Below, piece by piece: positions 34,248-45,979 of a stretch of DNA of 64,000 nucleotides. Both the position numbers and the translations under genes were made by a program. The notes below the pieces were generated by a model that searched no databases, was not told the DNA's origin, and saw only the letters and a list, made by a program, of their open reading frames with translations. Source of the DNA: Halichondria panicea (lineage: Eukaryota; Porifera; Demospongiae; Suberitida; Halichondriidae); NCBI RefSeq assembly GCF_963675165.1, contig NC_087377.1:8759122-8823121 (forward strand), in the 5' to 3' direction. Every line of letters begins with the position of its first letter. Positions within the stretch are counted from its first letter, which is position 1.

Positions 34248-37200
34248 TTAAAATGAATTGAATTGCACATGTCCATAAGCGAGGTTCCCCTGGGTGTGAG
34301 GGTCTGGTTTAATGTCCTCATATATCGGTCCCTTCAATTGAGCTGACTGTTGAACATGACCATAGGCAAGATTGTCCTCAGTGTGAGGGTCTACTTTAAA
34401 GGCATCAGGATCTTCGTACACTGGACCCAACTGATGCATGGAGGTAAAAATAAAATCAATTCTCAAAGACTGAGCGGCATCACGTACGGTTTTGGGTGAT
34501 TCATTTATGAGGCTTGGGACATGGTTGACATGTGCAGGGTCCTATAGCTAGCAACATTACAATAAAAACGACAAAATTGAAACGGTTTTCATAAGGCATC
34601 TGTATTATACAGCATAAGTTTAAAGTAGACTGTGTAATTACTATGTGTACAGGATAATAAATGGGACGAGATAAAAAAGCTTGTATACAGATACCGTATT
34701 CATAGTAGGTATAGTTAGAGGGGATAAACTTTCGCGGAAAGACCGTTAGAAAGGATTTCGTGAACTAACAACTTTTTGGTGTATGCATGCGATATTAATA
34801 TTCGTGGTACATGCTAATCAGCGAAAACCGCGACAATTTATACCCTCGAAATAACTTATACCCGCTATACGATAACTCATTCACCTTGTCGGATTCAGGT
34901 GTGGGCGGGTATTCAGGTATGTTGGCCATGGAATCCACCTCCTCCCCATCGTTGGTACTGCATAATGTAAGTATATATGTGTATATATAATTATACCACG
35001 CCTATTTTCTCTACGAATTCTATACTAGCTGTAGAACATAAGCGCCACCATAATTTAGGCGCAGTTGGGCTGAACGCAATTTTTTGTATTCTAAAATGAT
35101 TCACTCAAAAGCGAATTTTTTTTGGCACTGTAATTACATCAATTACGGTAATGATGTAATTACAGTGCCAGAAAATATAGCTTCTATCTATGCTATATTA
35201 GCTACAAACGAGAACTAGTCTATACATTTAAGCCATAAGCTCACGGTTTAGAAACTAAACTGTTTTGCTTGCCTACTAGCTAGCCTCATGCACAGTAACA
35301 CGTATGTATACCCTAGCTAAGAAACATATGACTCACGTTAGAGTTCTTTGTTGCTCCATTTCTTGTGATGATACCTTCGGTTCTGTTTTTATTGCAAAAT
35401 TCCACACTTATTTTTATAAGTGAGAATAATAACTTACTTCTTTTTTTGTTCCAGTAGCACGGAATGATGGCAACGATGACCACAACTATCAATAGAACAA
35501 TCAGAAAACCAATGATGATTCCAGCAATACAACCACCACCACAACCTTCACCCTGAGGGGCAGTAGTTGGTTGGGTGGGTGTTTGAGTGGAGGTGGTGGT
35601 AGTGGCCATGGTAGTGGGGGGAGGAGTGGTTGCTGTATATGTACAAGAAACAATATGACACTATGAAGAGTTGTTCCTCAGTCAATATAATTATGCTTAC
35701 AAGGAGAGGAAAGACTAGAGCATACACCAACTTACTTGGGGTTATAAGGGTCATGAATAATCCCATAGCGGGTTGAACAACAACCACTGTAGTGTTGGCA
35801 CGGAGGACAATCCTGACGGTGAAGGTGTAGGATGTACCAACCATGAGGTTATCAAAGGTCATTGAGTACTGCATCCCAGGGCGAGAAAAGTTAGCCATCA
35901 TTGGATTGCCATTGGAAGGCTGGACAGTTGAGATGATGAGCAGCTCCTCGGGTTGGTAGGGGGTGAGGGGTAGAGTGATTGTGACAGGGTGACTGGTGTC
36001 TGTAGTTGGACCTTGCATCACTATAGAGGTGGTCCTATCAGGCACTGCAGTAAAACAAGCATGAAATTAAATAAGACACACTGACAGTAACCCTCACCAG
36101 TGAAAGAAGCCATTGTTGAACTTGTGCATTGACCCCTCGCAAACATCACAGTGACATTAACAAGATGGCCACCATCTGCTCCAGCCAATGCAATCTCAAA
36201 CATATCTCGAGTGAAGTTCACCATGGAGGACAATGAACCAGTGAGGTTGGTGTAGCGATAGTTACGAGTGGGAACCTCAGATTCAGGGAGTGTCTGAAAA
36301 ATTGCTTCCTAGTAAAACCAAACAAGAAAAATGTGATTAGCTTACTTACTTGTACATAGACACGCAATACGACGATCCCCGTCTCATTTTCAGAGTGATT
36401 GAGGGGAGGAAAACTGAAGGTAAGCATCGGGGTGGGAAAATCTGCAAGAATTTTTATTGTCGAATCAATCACACCTATATAGACTCTACCTGGATCAATG
36501 AGATTAGTATAGAGGTTGGAACTGCCCATAACTGAGGTCAGAGGTCCCATTGGAGTCGTTGGTGTGACTGTAGGGTGGATACTGATACAGTAGGGGAAGC
36601 CAGCTGCATTGAGTTGCTGTGCAGTAAGTGATCTTGTATCTGAGTCAACAATGCTTGTGAGGGACTGGTTCCCTTGATCAATCACCACATATTCAGTAAT
36701 ACAGGTTGGGTAGAGAGGGTTGAGAGTTTGTGTCCATTCAATGAGTGGGTCCATTTGATTGATAGTCACAGTTATGCCCTCATTAACATCTAAAATGTTA
36801 TTAAATCAAGCTGATAGACAACATAATTGAATTTACCTGACAGGTTTGCAGCGAAATTGATGGGAGAGCTCAATACACTTTGAACCCTATCAGCTGTAAA
36901 GACCGATCCTGACAGTGTATAGTTATTCTCGCACACATTTAGACCAGTGACATTGAATGTTGAATCAGTGCTTGAGCTGGTTGACACAGGGCCACTGGTT
37001 GGAGTAGCATCCACTTGATAACTTGCAACACACTGAGTGTCCGTCACTGACAGGTTGGCCCTCACCACTGACTGGGAGACTTGCTCAATGGAGAGGTCAG
37101 GAGTGGGGATAGCTGTGATCAAATTAAGAATGTAACAACATAAAATAATAGTCTACTCACAGAGTACATTGATGGTGATATTTCCAACGAGTGATGTATC

Positions 37201-37751
37201 CAGACCACTGGAGAAGCACTCTACTACAGCACCATTGATGGCCTCTGTGGCAGTAGTCTGGGCAGTTGAGGTGAACATTGTTGGACTAGAGGTTCCACTG
37301 ATCATGGTGATTGTGAATAGACCACACATGTCATCAGGGGGCATCAGTGAAGCATGAGCAACAGCTTCTTCACAGTTTGCTGTTGAGGTACCGGTGACCC
37401 TCCAGCGAGTCACACCACTAGCGTTATTGTCATGGACGCAGGTGAGGGAGATGGGGACACCTGGGCACACTGTGATGGCCCCATTGGTCGAATTGAGACT
37501 AGATGTTAACGTAGCTGCAACATCTGCGTATGTCAGGGGAGGGGGTTCAGTGCATTCTCTAGGTACATACTCATACACAGTGACACCTATGGCTAGCTAC
37601 AATGCAACATACAAAACATATTCACATGAACTTACGTGATCCAATACTCATCAAACAAAGTTGCACAGCAAATAATAGAAGAATAACCTATTAAATTTCA
37701 AAATCAAGCCGGCATGGTATAAATGCTATCTTATCGTACCTTTCTTGACAT
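34248..37751 (-). CDS. receptor paralogue 4: Ig/FN3-like ectodomain, one TM, ITIM-like tail
   Basis: Twelve exons join in phase to about 698 residues: 37740-37751, 37636-37687, 37161-37523, 36837-37112, 36490-36789, 36350-36441, 36098-36293, 35736-36044, 35438-35632, 35337-35382, 34885-34957, 34248-34430. Signal peptide MSRKVILLLFAVQLCLMS. The Ig-like exon shows ISLTCVHD and AVVECFSS. FN3-like exons follow, then a Thr-rich stalk with CGGGCIAG, a membrane span ending CYWNKKRSK, and a tail with GPVYEDP, NLAYGHV, GPIYEDI and NLAYGHV, extended by SF before the stop. The 46-bp juxtamembrane exon is required for phase (55 bp in paralogues 1 and 2). The FN3 unit next to the membrane is very close to that of paralogue 2, indicating recent duplication or conversion. 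Confidence 0.85.
35123..35170. repeat. 19-bp-arm perfect hairpin in a receptor intron
   Basis: TGGCACTGTAATTACATCA and its exact reverse complement are separated by 10 bp. It lies in the intron between the two juxtamembrane exons of paralogue 4. Probably a tiny MITE. Confidence 0.75.
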
Positions 37752-39033
37752 TATTCACTAAATTCTGACTTGTCTTCAATAGAATCTAAGAATCCTAGGG
37801 AATAATGCCGAGCCGTATTGAACTCACTGGATCTTGATGGCGTGCAGTGTTAATTTTCGGATCAGGTGTCATAATTATACGGCACCGGATGTGCATCGGA
37901 TGTGGACACGCCCCCAGGGCCTAGAATTTTAATATTTTGGGCCCCCCCCCGGGCCTAGAATTTTAACAGTTTAGGCCCCCCAGGGGGTCCATTCGGTTAA
38001 AATTCTAGGCCCCAACTGTGAGATTAGGCCCCCTCTTTTCTGCTATCCTTTTCTGCACATAGAACAAAGATGAACGAAGTCAAAGAGATATAATATTATG
38101 GTAAGGTTAGCTCTATTAGTTGACAAAGCATCAAAGAGGCATGCATGCCAAGACTCTGTATAAAAGTACTAGCAAAAATGTTAGCAAAGATGTTAGCTAG
38201 TCAGGCCACGCCCTCCCATACTTCTTGCAAAGAGGCTGGAAATCGAGACTAGATGTTAGCTATCATGGAATTCAAAGTAAAGGAAGATACCTTCAAGTTA
38301 CTCATGCTTATACCAGTTAAATGCTTTGATGCAGCTCTGCAAAATGTTGGATCTGCCTGTAAGACAATCGATGTTGTGCATACTGATAGCTATTGCCATA
38401 AAATTATTTACAACTTCGTGCTAGCTTCGCCATTCCAACTTTCCCTTCAGGACAAAACATGGTAGCGTTATCCCCCGAACAGCTGGCTGCCAAAGGAGGC
38501 GAAATTTTGTGAATTCACAATAATTATAAAGCACACGATTTTCAGTGCAAAGACAACAATTCACCTACATGGAAGAAGATCGATGTAAATTGTTATGGAA
38601 ATGCTCCAGTATATAGCATCACTAGCTCAGCTCTCAATATGGAATCCTAGATAGAATTAGAGAGAAACTCTTTTATCTATGGTGGAATCACAGTACATGC
38701 ATGTAATAAGTGCACAAGCAAGTGAGCCCTGCCCACTTATTAGACTGATCAAGCTAGTTTCTCTTGTGTAAAGCTCATTATAATTGTTTGAAGATTCTAG
38801 TTAGTCCAGGCTTGATAAGCTTTTTGGAGTAACCCAGCTGATCAATTCGGGACAGTTGGCCCCTAATAGTATGTGCTTCGTGCTGCATGAGGCCTGATTC
38901 ATGGAATGGTGCTGTGATGGCTGTGAGTCTGTGACCAGCCGGTCGACCAGTTGCATGAAATGTGTGTGTGTGAGGATCGAGAACTTCATTCAGCAACTGG
39001 CACTGCATAGACTGTAAATACTGTATTAATATA
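37752..39033. other. intergenic, with GC-rich GGCCTAGAATTTTAA repeats
   Basis: No gene supported. At about 37905-38030 several copies of a GGGCCTAGAATTTTAA unit occur in both orientations; the same unit returns at 63520-63600. The open frame at 38778-39008 shows no family signal I trust. Confidence 0.45.
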
Positions 39034-39859
39034 CCCTATATCTTCTAATTTATCAGACACTTCTAATTACCCCGGACACTCTTTTGGGCAATTTTCATAC
39101 AACCATAGATAAAGAAGACAGGGATTGGCAACGGAAGTCAAAACGTAGACTTTTGTGCAGGGGGTGTGGTTAAATCTCAAAAGATGTGTGTTGTCCCCCG
39201 AACCACGCCGCGGTTGCCCTCTAGAGACTCCCGCTTGCCTTGCGGGAAAGTGTTTTATGCCTTTTCTGTACAGTAACAAAGGATTTTATATGGATAAAGA
39301 CTTTAAATAGTATACTATGTATGCCACGTGGCTAGTAATCTTGTTAGCTAAAGACGTTTGACTCTAGTTGGGCGCTTGTTTTCAAAAGTAAGTGTTTTTG
39401 GAATTGTGGAATTGGCTATGTACCTCTGAAAAGCAATTTCATTGTATTGATAGTGTTTACTGTATATAAAAGCTTAACAGACATGTTGATTGATAGAAAT
39501 AAACAATGAAAGCTTGAATAGCTCAAGTGCAATTGGCATTGAAATAGTGATGAAATAGTGACCATAGTTTGCGATAGTGTGTTTGGCTATGTACCATTTG
39601 CTTCCTTGTGATTTGTATGTGGATGTCTAGATCACTGACACCTATTATTGAATGACCAATGCATAGAAATGACCTGTCAACAATTATTAAATCTTTCCAC
39701 AGGAGAAATAGTGGCCCATGGGCAGAAAGCCGAGAATTTGCTCTATAAAGTACCGTTATTGGACAAAGAAGGTAGCTAGATTTGGTGTGTGTACTGTTTT
39801 TATGCCGTAGCTAGAGTTGGTTGTGGTACGTTGTGAAAGTGTATTTTTTGCTTCAACAG

Positions 39860-40387
39860 TGGTTACGAGATGATTTTTTGCAATATTTAACTGACTGGGA
39901 AAATGAGGCAAAGGTTAGATCTGCCGGCTCAGATTGGAAATACCATCATTTCACCATAAGTATACTTAACCTTTGAAGGCCTCAAACTTACTGGTAAATT
40001 TCTGGTGTGCATGTATACTGTCTATTGGGTTTACGTCTCCACTTTCTCATTGTAGTTAACTCATTTGTTGAGCTCAGTCAATATTTGCTGACCAAGCACG
40101 AGAAAGAAAGTTTATTCTTACTAAGTGAGCGGTTAACCCAAGACCCATTGGAGAATTATTTTGGCCAACAAAGGGCAAGAGGACATAGAAATGAAAATCC
40201 CACAATTCAACAGTGCCTCCGAAATGCCAATGCATTGAGGGTTCAAAAGAGTTTGGCCTTAAACCCAGTGAGAGGGAACTCTAGCAGAAAGAGGCAATTG
40301 TTTAGAGACGAAGACATCACAGTTAATGACGATATGAATTCCCCATTACCAAAAAGAAAGTGTTCAAGAAAGACCAATGCTAAATAG
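39860..40387 (+). pseudogene. P-type transposase remnant (last two exons)
   Basis: The exon from 39860 reads WLRDDFLQYLTDWENEAK. The terminal exon 40056-40387 reads NSFVELSQYLL, then LTQDPLENYFGQQRARG, ending in a basic tail. These match the last two exons of the transposase at 18208-20970. No catalytic core remains upstream. Confidence 0.85.
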
Positions 40388-40528
40388 CCAACTCTATAGA
40401 TACATGCAGTACATTTATTTTTATAATTAATTGTACATGCAATGGTTGACGCCTATAATATTTCCTTGACTTCTAATTATTATTACAAAATACATAATTA
40501 TATATAATTATAGAATGCAAAATACGAA

Positions 40529-41486
40529 TTAGCTCAGTGTCTTCCTGATACCAGTGCTCTTCTTCACTAATTTTTTTTGTGCACGTTTGTATGCCTCCAA
40601 CCAATGTGATGCCAATGAGAAGCCCCGAATTGTTACCCACAAATTAATTGTCTCCGACAACAATTCAGAAGACCGCTCTTCTTCATCAATATCTTGAGAA
40701 ACTAAACTCCAGTAGAATAGTACATTTTCATTGTGTCCGACGGCATCAACAATTGTCTTTCTGTTACAGTTAGAATCCTCAGAGACAACAACTCTTGGTA
40801 ATGTAGTGCGAACAACACCTTCCACAGTACAAAAAAATCGAAAAGATTCGTCATTCCAATGGGAATAAACCCCATCCACTCTGTAGTGTATTGAGTAAAA
40901 TCTGTTGGTTCTCCCATGACAGCCATTTCTCCAAGACACATCTCAAATTGATCAAATTTTTCGCCTCCTCTCTCTCTCTCGTACTTGCGTAGAAGCTTAA
41001 GCGCCACGTATCCACACGCATAACGCAGTGCATTTAACTCATCTTTATTAAATTCGACATCAACAGTAGCTGCACGAGTCACAGGACCAGTATCACAGCC
41101 AAACTGTTTCTTCAGTAACATCTCAAAAAGGGATCTAGCAACACTCTGAATTAGTAAAGGATCCTTTCCCAAAGTCTCAATGTTTAAACACAGTTGAGTC
41201 CAAAGAGTGCTTATTTGGCTTGTAGCTACTGTATGATATGCCATCCACAGCTTTAACTCAGCAGTTTTTTTGACCTTAAGCTGTGAAACAGGACTTCAGG
41301 GCAGTTACTAAAGTTTGACAAAATGTAACAAAAAGATCATCATCTTTACCAAACAACAACAAATGCTGTCCAATTTCTCTAGCCTTCTTTGCACGAGTAG
41401 TATCTACTTGTAGTTCTTTCTTGGATATTTCTTTTCTGACAGCATCTAAAACCAATTGAAAGTCAACTTCAGCAACACCTTGAACT
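40529..41486 (-). pseudogene. P-element accessory ORF, broken copy
   Basis: Homologue of 21142-22149. Segments: 41486 down to a stop near 41280; 41244-40702; and, after a one-base frame change near 40858, 40939-40529, ending KSTGIRKTLS. It keeps ELNALRYACGYVALKLL and the C-terminal VTIRGFSLASHWLEAYK. At least two lesions. Confidence 0.8.
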
Positions 41487-41802
41487 AGTCTGGGGGCCAG
41501 ACCTTTTTCTCAGAGGGCCAGGGGGGAGGGGGAAGAGAGAAAGAAGGTCTGGAGACTCTTGCAGCACTTCCGTGTGCTCTTGGAATGTCAATAGGGAGGA
41601 GACTGTGATATTGGAGGTTATAAAGAAGGAGTAGATGTAGTAATACTCTCATTTCATTGGCTGTATCTAAATTCCATTGGCTGTAATCCAAATTCCAGAG
41701 GCAATACTCATTTCATAGCCTCGATTCCAGGCCGATTAAAATACTTTAATCTGCCTTGAATCGAGGCTACTTCCGTTGCCAATCCCTCTCTTCTTTATCT
41801 AT

Positions 41803-42528
41803 GATACAACGGACACTCCAGTGCTTTATTTGAAAAAGTTGAGTTACATTCACCATTCACAGACGGCAAGTAAGACATGACTTAGAGTGCTGCAGTTAGA
41901 TAGCTTTGAGTAGCTAGTTTTAGATAGCTAGTGCAACTAGCTATTCAGTCGCACACTGGTCTATTAAACTTAGCTAGCTCGCATACAGCTGCTTGCTTGT
42001 TCTAGACTCTTCGCATGCTGTATAAAAATCTGTTCCAATTATACCCGGACAATTTCCAAAATAATTATTTTTTGCTGTCCGATAAATTAGAAGATATACG
42101 GGTAGCTGGTTTTATAATTATGTTGTTGAATACATGCACATTCAATGCCTAAGTTATAGATAGTACATGGGCATGAGGTATCTATGTGTTATAGTGTCCC
42201 ATATCACGAGGGCTTTGCCCGAGGGATGAGGGACACTATAACCATAGATACCGAATGCACATGTGCTAACTGATTTAGATCCCACTTTTCATTGGCTGCC
42301 TCAGGCAAGAAGTGTATCTATAAAAGCAGCAAGCCTTAGCAACAGCTTTATTTTTGAAAATGTCCTGTTCTGACAAGCTAGTCTAGATGATTTCTGCTAA
42401 AAAAACCTTTGCATTGGCCTTGCTTCAACATTGGAATGGACAAACTAGTGACTCCACCTTATGCAGGAAGCGCTCTGCAACAAATGAGCCCCACCCCAGC
42501 TCAAGCTTCTCAGTAAACTGTTCTGATA
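41803..42528. other. non-coding, with a 24-bp-arm hairpin
   Basis: A hairpin at 42177-42252 pairs GGTATCTATGTGTTATAGTGTCCC with an inverted copy that lacks one base, around a GAGGGCTTTGCCCGAG inner stem. Otherwise nothing coding. Confidence 0.6.
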
Positions 42529-43027
42529 CAGGGATTTGAGGAGTTCTTGCAACTCTAAACTCGAGAGCGGAAGTACCTGTCACGTGAACCTTAGTAACAA
42601 GATTGAATTTTGGCTCATTCCAAACCAATTTTTCTCCAATAGAGCCTTTTCATTTTTGTTAAACTGGGAAAACATCGACTTACATCAGAAAGCTAAGAGC
42701 CTTTGGTAAAGGCTTTGCACCACAGCAGGTTGTCAGCTGAAGCTATCCTTGAGATTCTAATCGTTTTGTGAGCTACTACTTGCCCCAGCCTGCCCGTAAC
42801 CTGTTGAAAGTGTATCACTAGTCTCAGTAAAATCTCTCTTAGGCTAGCTCCAGCTGGATACACCATTTGTGTGACAGACTAATTAGTAGTAGCTCACGAT
42901 TGGGCTCAAGGATAGCTTTAGCAAAGGCTTGCAGATAATGATATGCAGAGCAAAGCCTCCTGTATAGGTCGATTTTTTCCCAAAATAAACAGGCCTAAAG
43001 GCTTTATTGGAGAAAAATTGGTTTGAA

Positions 43028-45595
43028 ATGAGCCATAATTACGTAACTGTTCACGTGACAGGCAACCTGATTCACTTAATGAATAACACGGCATTAAAGG
43101 GCCTCCCCCTGAAGAAATACAAAAAACACATTATTCCAGGTTGGTCTATGTACCTCAAATCTGCCCACTCTGAGTCGAAATCAGCATTTCGTCACTGGAA
43201 ATCTGCTGGTAAACCAATGGCCCCGGCAAATCCCCTCAAAGAAATCTATAAGTCAAAGAAATGCCACTTCAGGAAATTGCTCCGCCAGCATCGTCACTCG
43301 CTCAAAGAGCAATATTTACTAAACTTAGACCTGGCCAATAAAGATTCTAAGAAGCTTTTCAGAGAAATCAAAAGATTCTACGCTCCCTCCACCTCAACTT
43401 CCCCTGGCACCATTGTATATAATGATGTTTCGTATTCTGGTGACACCCTCTTAGAAGGCTGGGCCAATTACTTTGAAACACTTGGTACCCCCTGTCATAG
43501 CCCACTATTTGACTCCGACAACCTGCAAAGTGTAAACAATAGGTTTCGTGACCTCCTTGATTCCACCCAGGGTGGAGATATCTTACTCACCCAATCTGAC
43601 ATTGCCAACGCTATAGATACTCTCAAACGTGAGAAAGCACCTGGTCCTGATGGCATTGAAACAGAACACTTGTGCTTCTCTGGTCCGGCAGTTCAGCTTC
43701 AGTTGTGCAGAATCTTTAACGCTATGCTTGCTTCCTGCTACATCCCTGATCTGCTTACCCTTGGTCTAGTCATCGCTATTCCAAAAGGTGCTGACAAGGA
43801 CCTCAAGAACCCCTCAAATTATAGAGGAATCTCTCTCCTATCTAATGTTGGGAAACTTTTTGAGAAACTTCTTTTAGAGAAGATACTGCACCAAGGAGTA
43901 TCTCTCAGCCCTCTTCAGGGAGGTTTCAGACCTGGTTACAGCTCAATTCACACGTCCTTCATATTTCAAGAAACGGTTCAATCTCTCAGGGAGTGTGGCA
44001 AGAAAGCCTTTGTCGCATTTCTTGATGTGAAGAAGGCCTTTGACACGGTATGGCATAAAGGCCTTTTTGTGAAACTTCAAGAAAAGGGTATACACCCTAG
44101 AATTTGGCACATTCTGGTCCACTGGTACTCTCGTCTGTCGTCCTGCTTTCTTCTCAAAGGGTCTCGCTCAAGAATCTTCCCTATCTCCCAAGGAGTTCGT
44201 CAGGGTGCTATCCTGTCTCCGCTTCTCTACTCAGTTTTTGTTGATGATCTGCTTGCCCAACTACATGACTGTGGCCTAGGTGCAATGGTTGGCTCGGTCC
44301 ACTGTCCCTCCCCAATGTATGCAGACGATCTTGCTCTCATTGCGGACTCACCAGAAGGGTTACAGAAGCTTCTTAATATCGTCTCTCATTATACGAGTAC
44401 ATGGCGCTATGAAATTAACTCCTCCAAGTCGGCAGTCATGGTATTTGGTGAATCAACAAGATCACGTACCTCTGGACGCCAGTCCCGTTCCTTCTCTGTT
44501 TGTTCGGAAATTATCCAGGAGGTAGATAGTTACAAACACCTTGGTGTCCTTCGCTTAGTGTCTTCTTCTGGCTCCCTCAGAATCTCGGGACGCTGCTCTG
44601 CGGGTAGGAGTGCCTTCTTTGCCCTGAATTCTGTGGGCGCGAGGTTCGGCTGCCTCCACCCAATCACCTCTCACAAGCTTTATTCCTCACTCTGCCTTCC
44701 AATTATGCTCTATGGATCAGAACTCTGGTCCCTAACAAAGAGCGATCTCAACATGTTGGAGAGAACTCACAGGAAACTACTTCGCACAATTCAAGGCCTG
44801 CCTACAAGATGTCCGTCACTCGCCCTCACCAGCCTTATTGGCTCGTTGGAGATCTCGGCATTGGTGGACTGCAGACAGCTCTGTTTTATTAACTCTATCG
44901 GATGCATGTCTTCAGAAGATCTCCCGAAAAAGATTATGGTAGAAAGACTTCTCGCCGACTCTCCATCAGGTCTCTTAAAAACATGGTCCACACTAGTCTT
45001 ATCTCGTTGCTACCCTTCACTCTCGTCTATGATCTCAAACGGGAAAAACAAAGGGTCTTTTAAGACTGCTGCAAAGAAATCTGCATTAGTCACACAATAC
45101 GTCAAGATGACGGACACATGCACAAATCTCCCTATCTCATCCCTCCCCGCCCTTCTAGGTCGCCCTTCGATGCTATGGTCATGCTGTCAGCTGGATCGTT
45201 CTATGCATGGCCCCTCAAATTTCAGAATCAGGCTCCTAGTGGGCTGTGACGGGCTCGAGCTGGATGCGTCCAGGTTTAGATATCGCAACAGAGGAAATAT
45301 CTCTCCCGGTGATGGATCGTGCAAACTATGCAACACTGAAGAAGAATCACCTTCACACTTTTTAGTAAGTTGCCATGCTCTCTCAATGCGCAGACTTGCT
45401 CTCCTGCAGGATGCCCCATCCTGCATCAGTGTTCACCTCCCCCACGACCCAAGGGCACTACATGACACCCTCTACAATCTCCTGCAAGGCCTTGTCTGGC
45501 TGAAAGCTGCCCATGCGCAAGAGTGGCTCTTGCTCTTCATCAAAGATCTAAGGCAAACCCGCGCTGATCTCCTTCTCACAAGCACATTGGTTTAA
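43028..45595 (+). pseudogene. non-LTR retrotransposon reverse transcriptase, 5'-truncated, chimeric start
   Basis: A single open frame of about 855 codons from the first ATG (43028). Its first dozen codons belong to the inverted-repeat arm; retrotransposon sequence starts at 43064. RT motifs follow: APGPDGIETEH, NYRGISLLS, GGFRPGYSS, FLDVKKAFDTVWHKG, QGVRQGAILSP and MYADDLALIA. A C-terminal CX2CX8HX4C knuckle (CKLCNTEEESPSHFLVSC) follows. The upstream endonuclease is missing, so the protein cannot start new insertions by itself although the RT frame is intact. The clade is uncertain; the C-terminal knuckle fits I/R1/Jockey-like groups. Confidence 0.85.
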
Positions 45596-45704
45596 AGCTC
45601 CACCCTCTTACTGCGTGTTATAATAATACCCATTTTCAATATTCTTTTTCGTCTGCCCAATGGGCTACTCTTCATTATTTGGAGGCTACAAAGAAGAAGA
45701 AGAA
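43064..45704 (+). mobile_element. 5'-truncated non-LTR retrotransposon with (AAG)n tail
   Basis: Flanked by GACAGGC (43057-43063 and 45705-45711), its target duplication. The 3' end is an (AAG)n microsatellite instead of poly-A. 5' truncation removed the endonuclease region. Confidence 0.82.
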
Positions 45705-45979
45705 GACAGGCACTTCCGCTCTCGACATTACAGTTGCAAAAACTCCTCAAATCCTGTATGTACGTGTAGCGTATGGCGTGTAATTTGAGTCAGTATTGTG
45801 CCGGTGTCATAGGATAGAACCTCCGGGCGACAGTTTCTCCCCCGGAGCCTGCGGTCTTAGGACAATGCCTCCCCCCCGGTGGTTTCGTCCTAGGACAGAA
45901 TCCCCGCCCCCAGGATATATCATCTGGGTACATGTACCCTGTCAAAACCTATAAGCGTGCGTGTGCATGCGAAATGTAT

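Larger units (their letters stand above)
39104..41802. mobile_element. second P-superfamily element, 5'-deleted
   Basis: Termini CATAGATAAAGAAGACAGGG and its inverted copy ending CTTTATCTAT. Flanks CATACAAC (39096-39103) and GATACAAC (41803-41810) match at 7 of 8 positions. Layout matches the element at 17635-22293, with transposase exons on plus and the accessory ORF on minus, but the first four transposase exons are missing. A G-rich insertion-like segment lies at about 41487-41700. Confidence 0.82.
39034..42102. mobile_element. TA-flanked TIR element carrying a nested P element
   Basis: The left end reads CCCTATATCTTCTAATTTATC after TA (39032-39033). The right end is GATAAATTAGAAGATATACG plus GG before TA (42103-42104). 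Without the P element at 39104-41802 it is a MITE of about 370 bp. Related sequence occurs near 11065-11120. Confidence 0.65.
42529..45756. mobile_element. long inverted-repeat element with TA duplication, right arm split by a retrotransposon
   Basis: The left end CAGGGATTTGAGGAG follows TA (42527-42528). The right end CTCCTCAAATCCTG precedes TA (45757-45758). The arms extend about 250 bp inward: 42529-42790 pairs with 42870-43063 plus 45705-45756, including the stretch around GGAGAAAAATTGGTTT. The inserted non-LTR fragment lies exactly between the two pieces of the right arm. Without it the element is a foldback of about 590 bp. Confidence 0.82.

Noticed and set aside
38778-39008. 76-codon minus-strand frame
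   Set aside because: No recognisable family, no splice support, overlaps in other frames.
43007-43027. Upstream start of the RT frame at a TTG
   Set aside because: TTG is not a normal animal start; this stretch belongs to the inverted-repeat arm.
43007-45595. Full-length retrotransposon gene
   Set aside because: No endonuclease domain, and the 5' end is foldback-element sequence.
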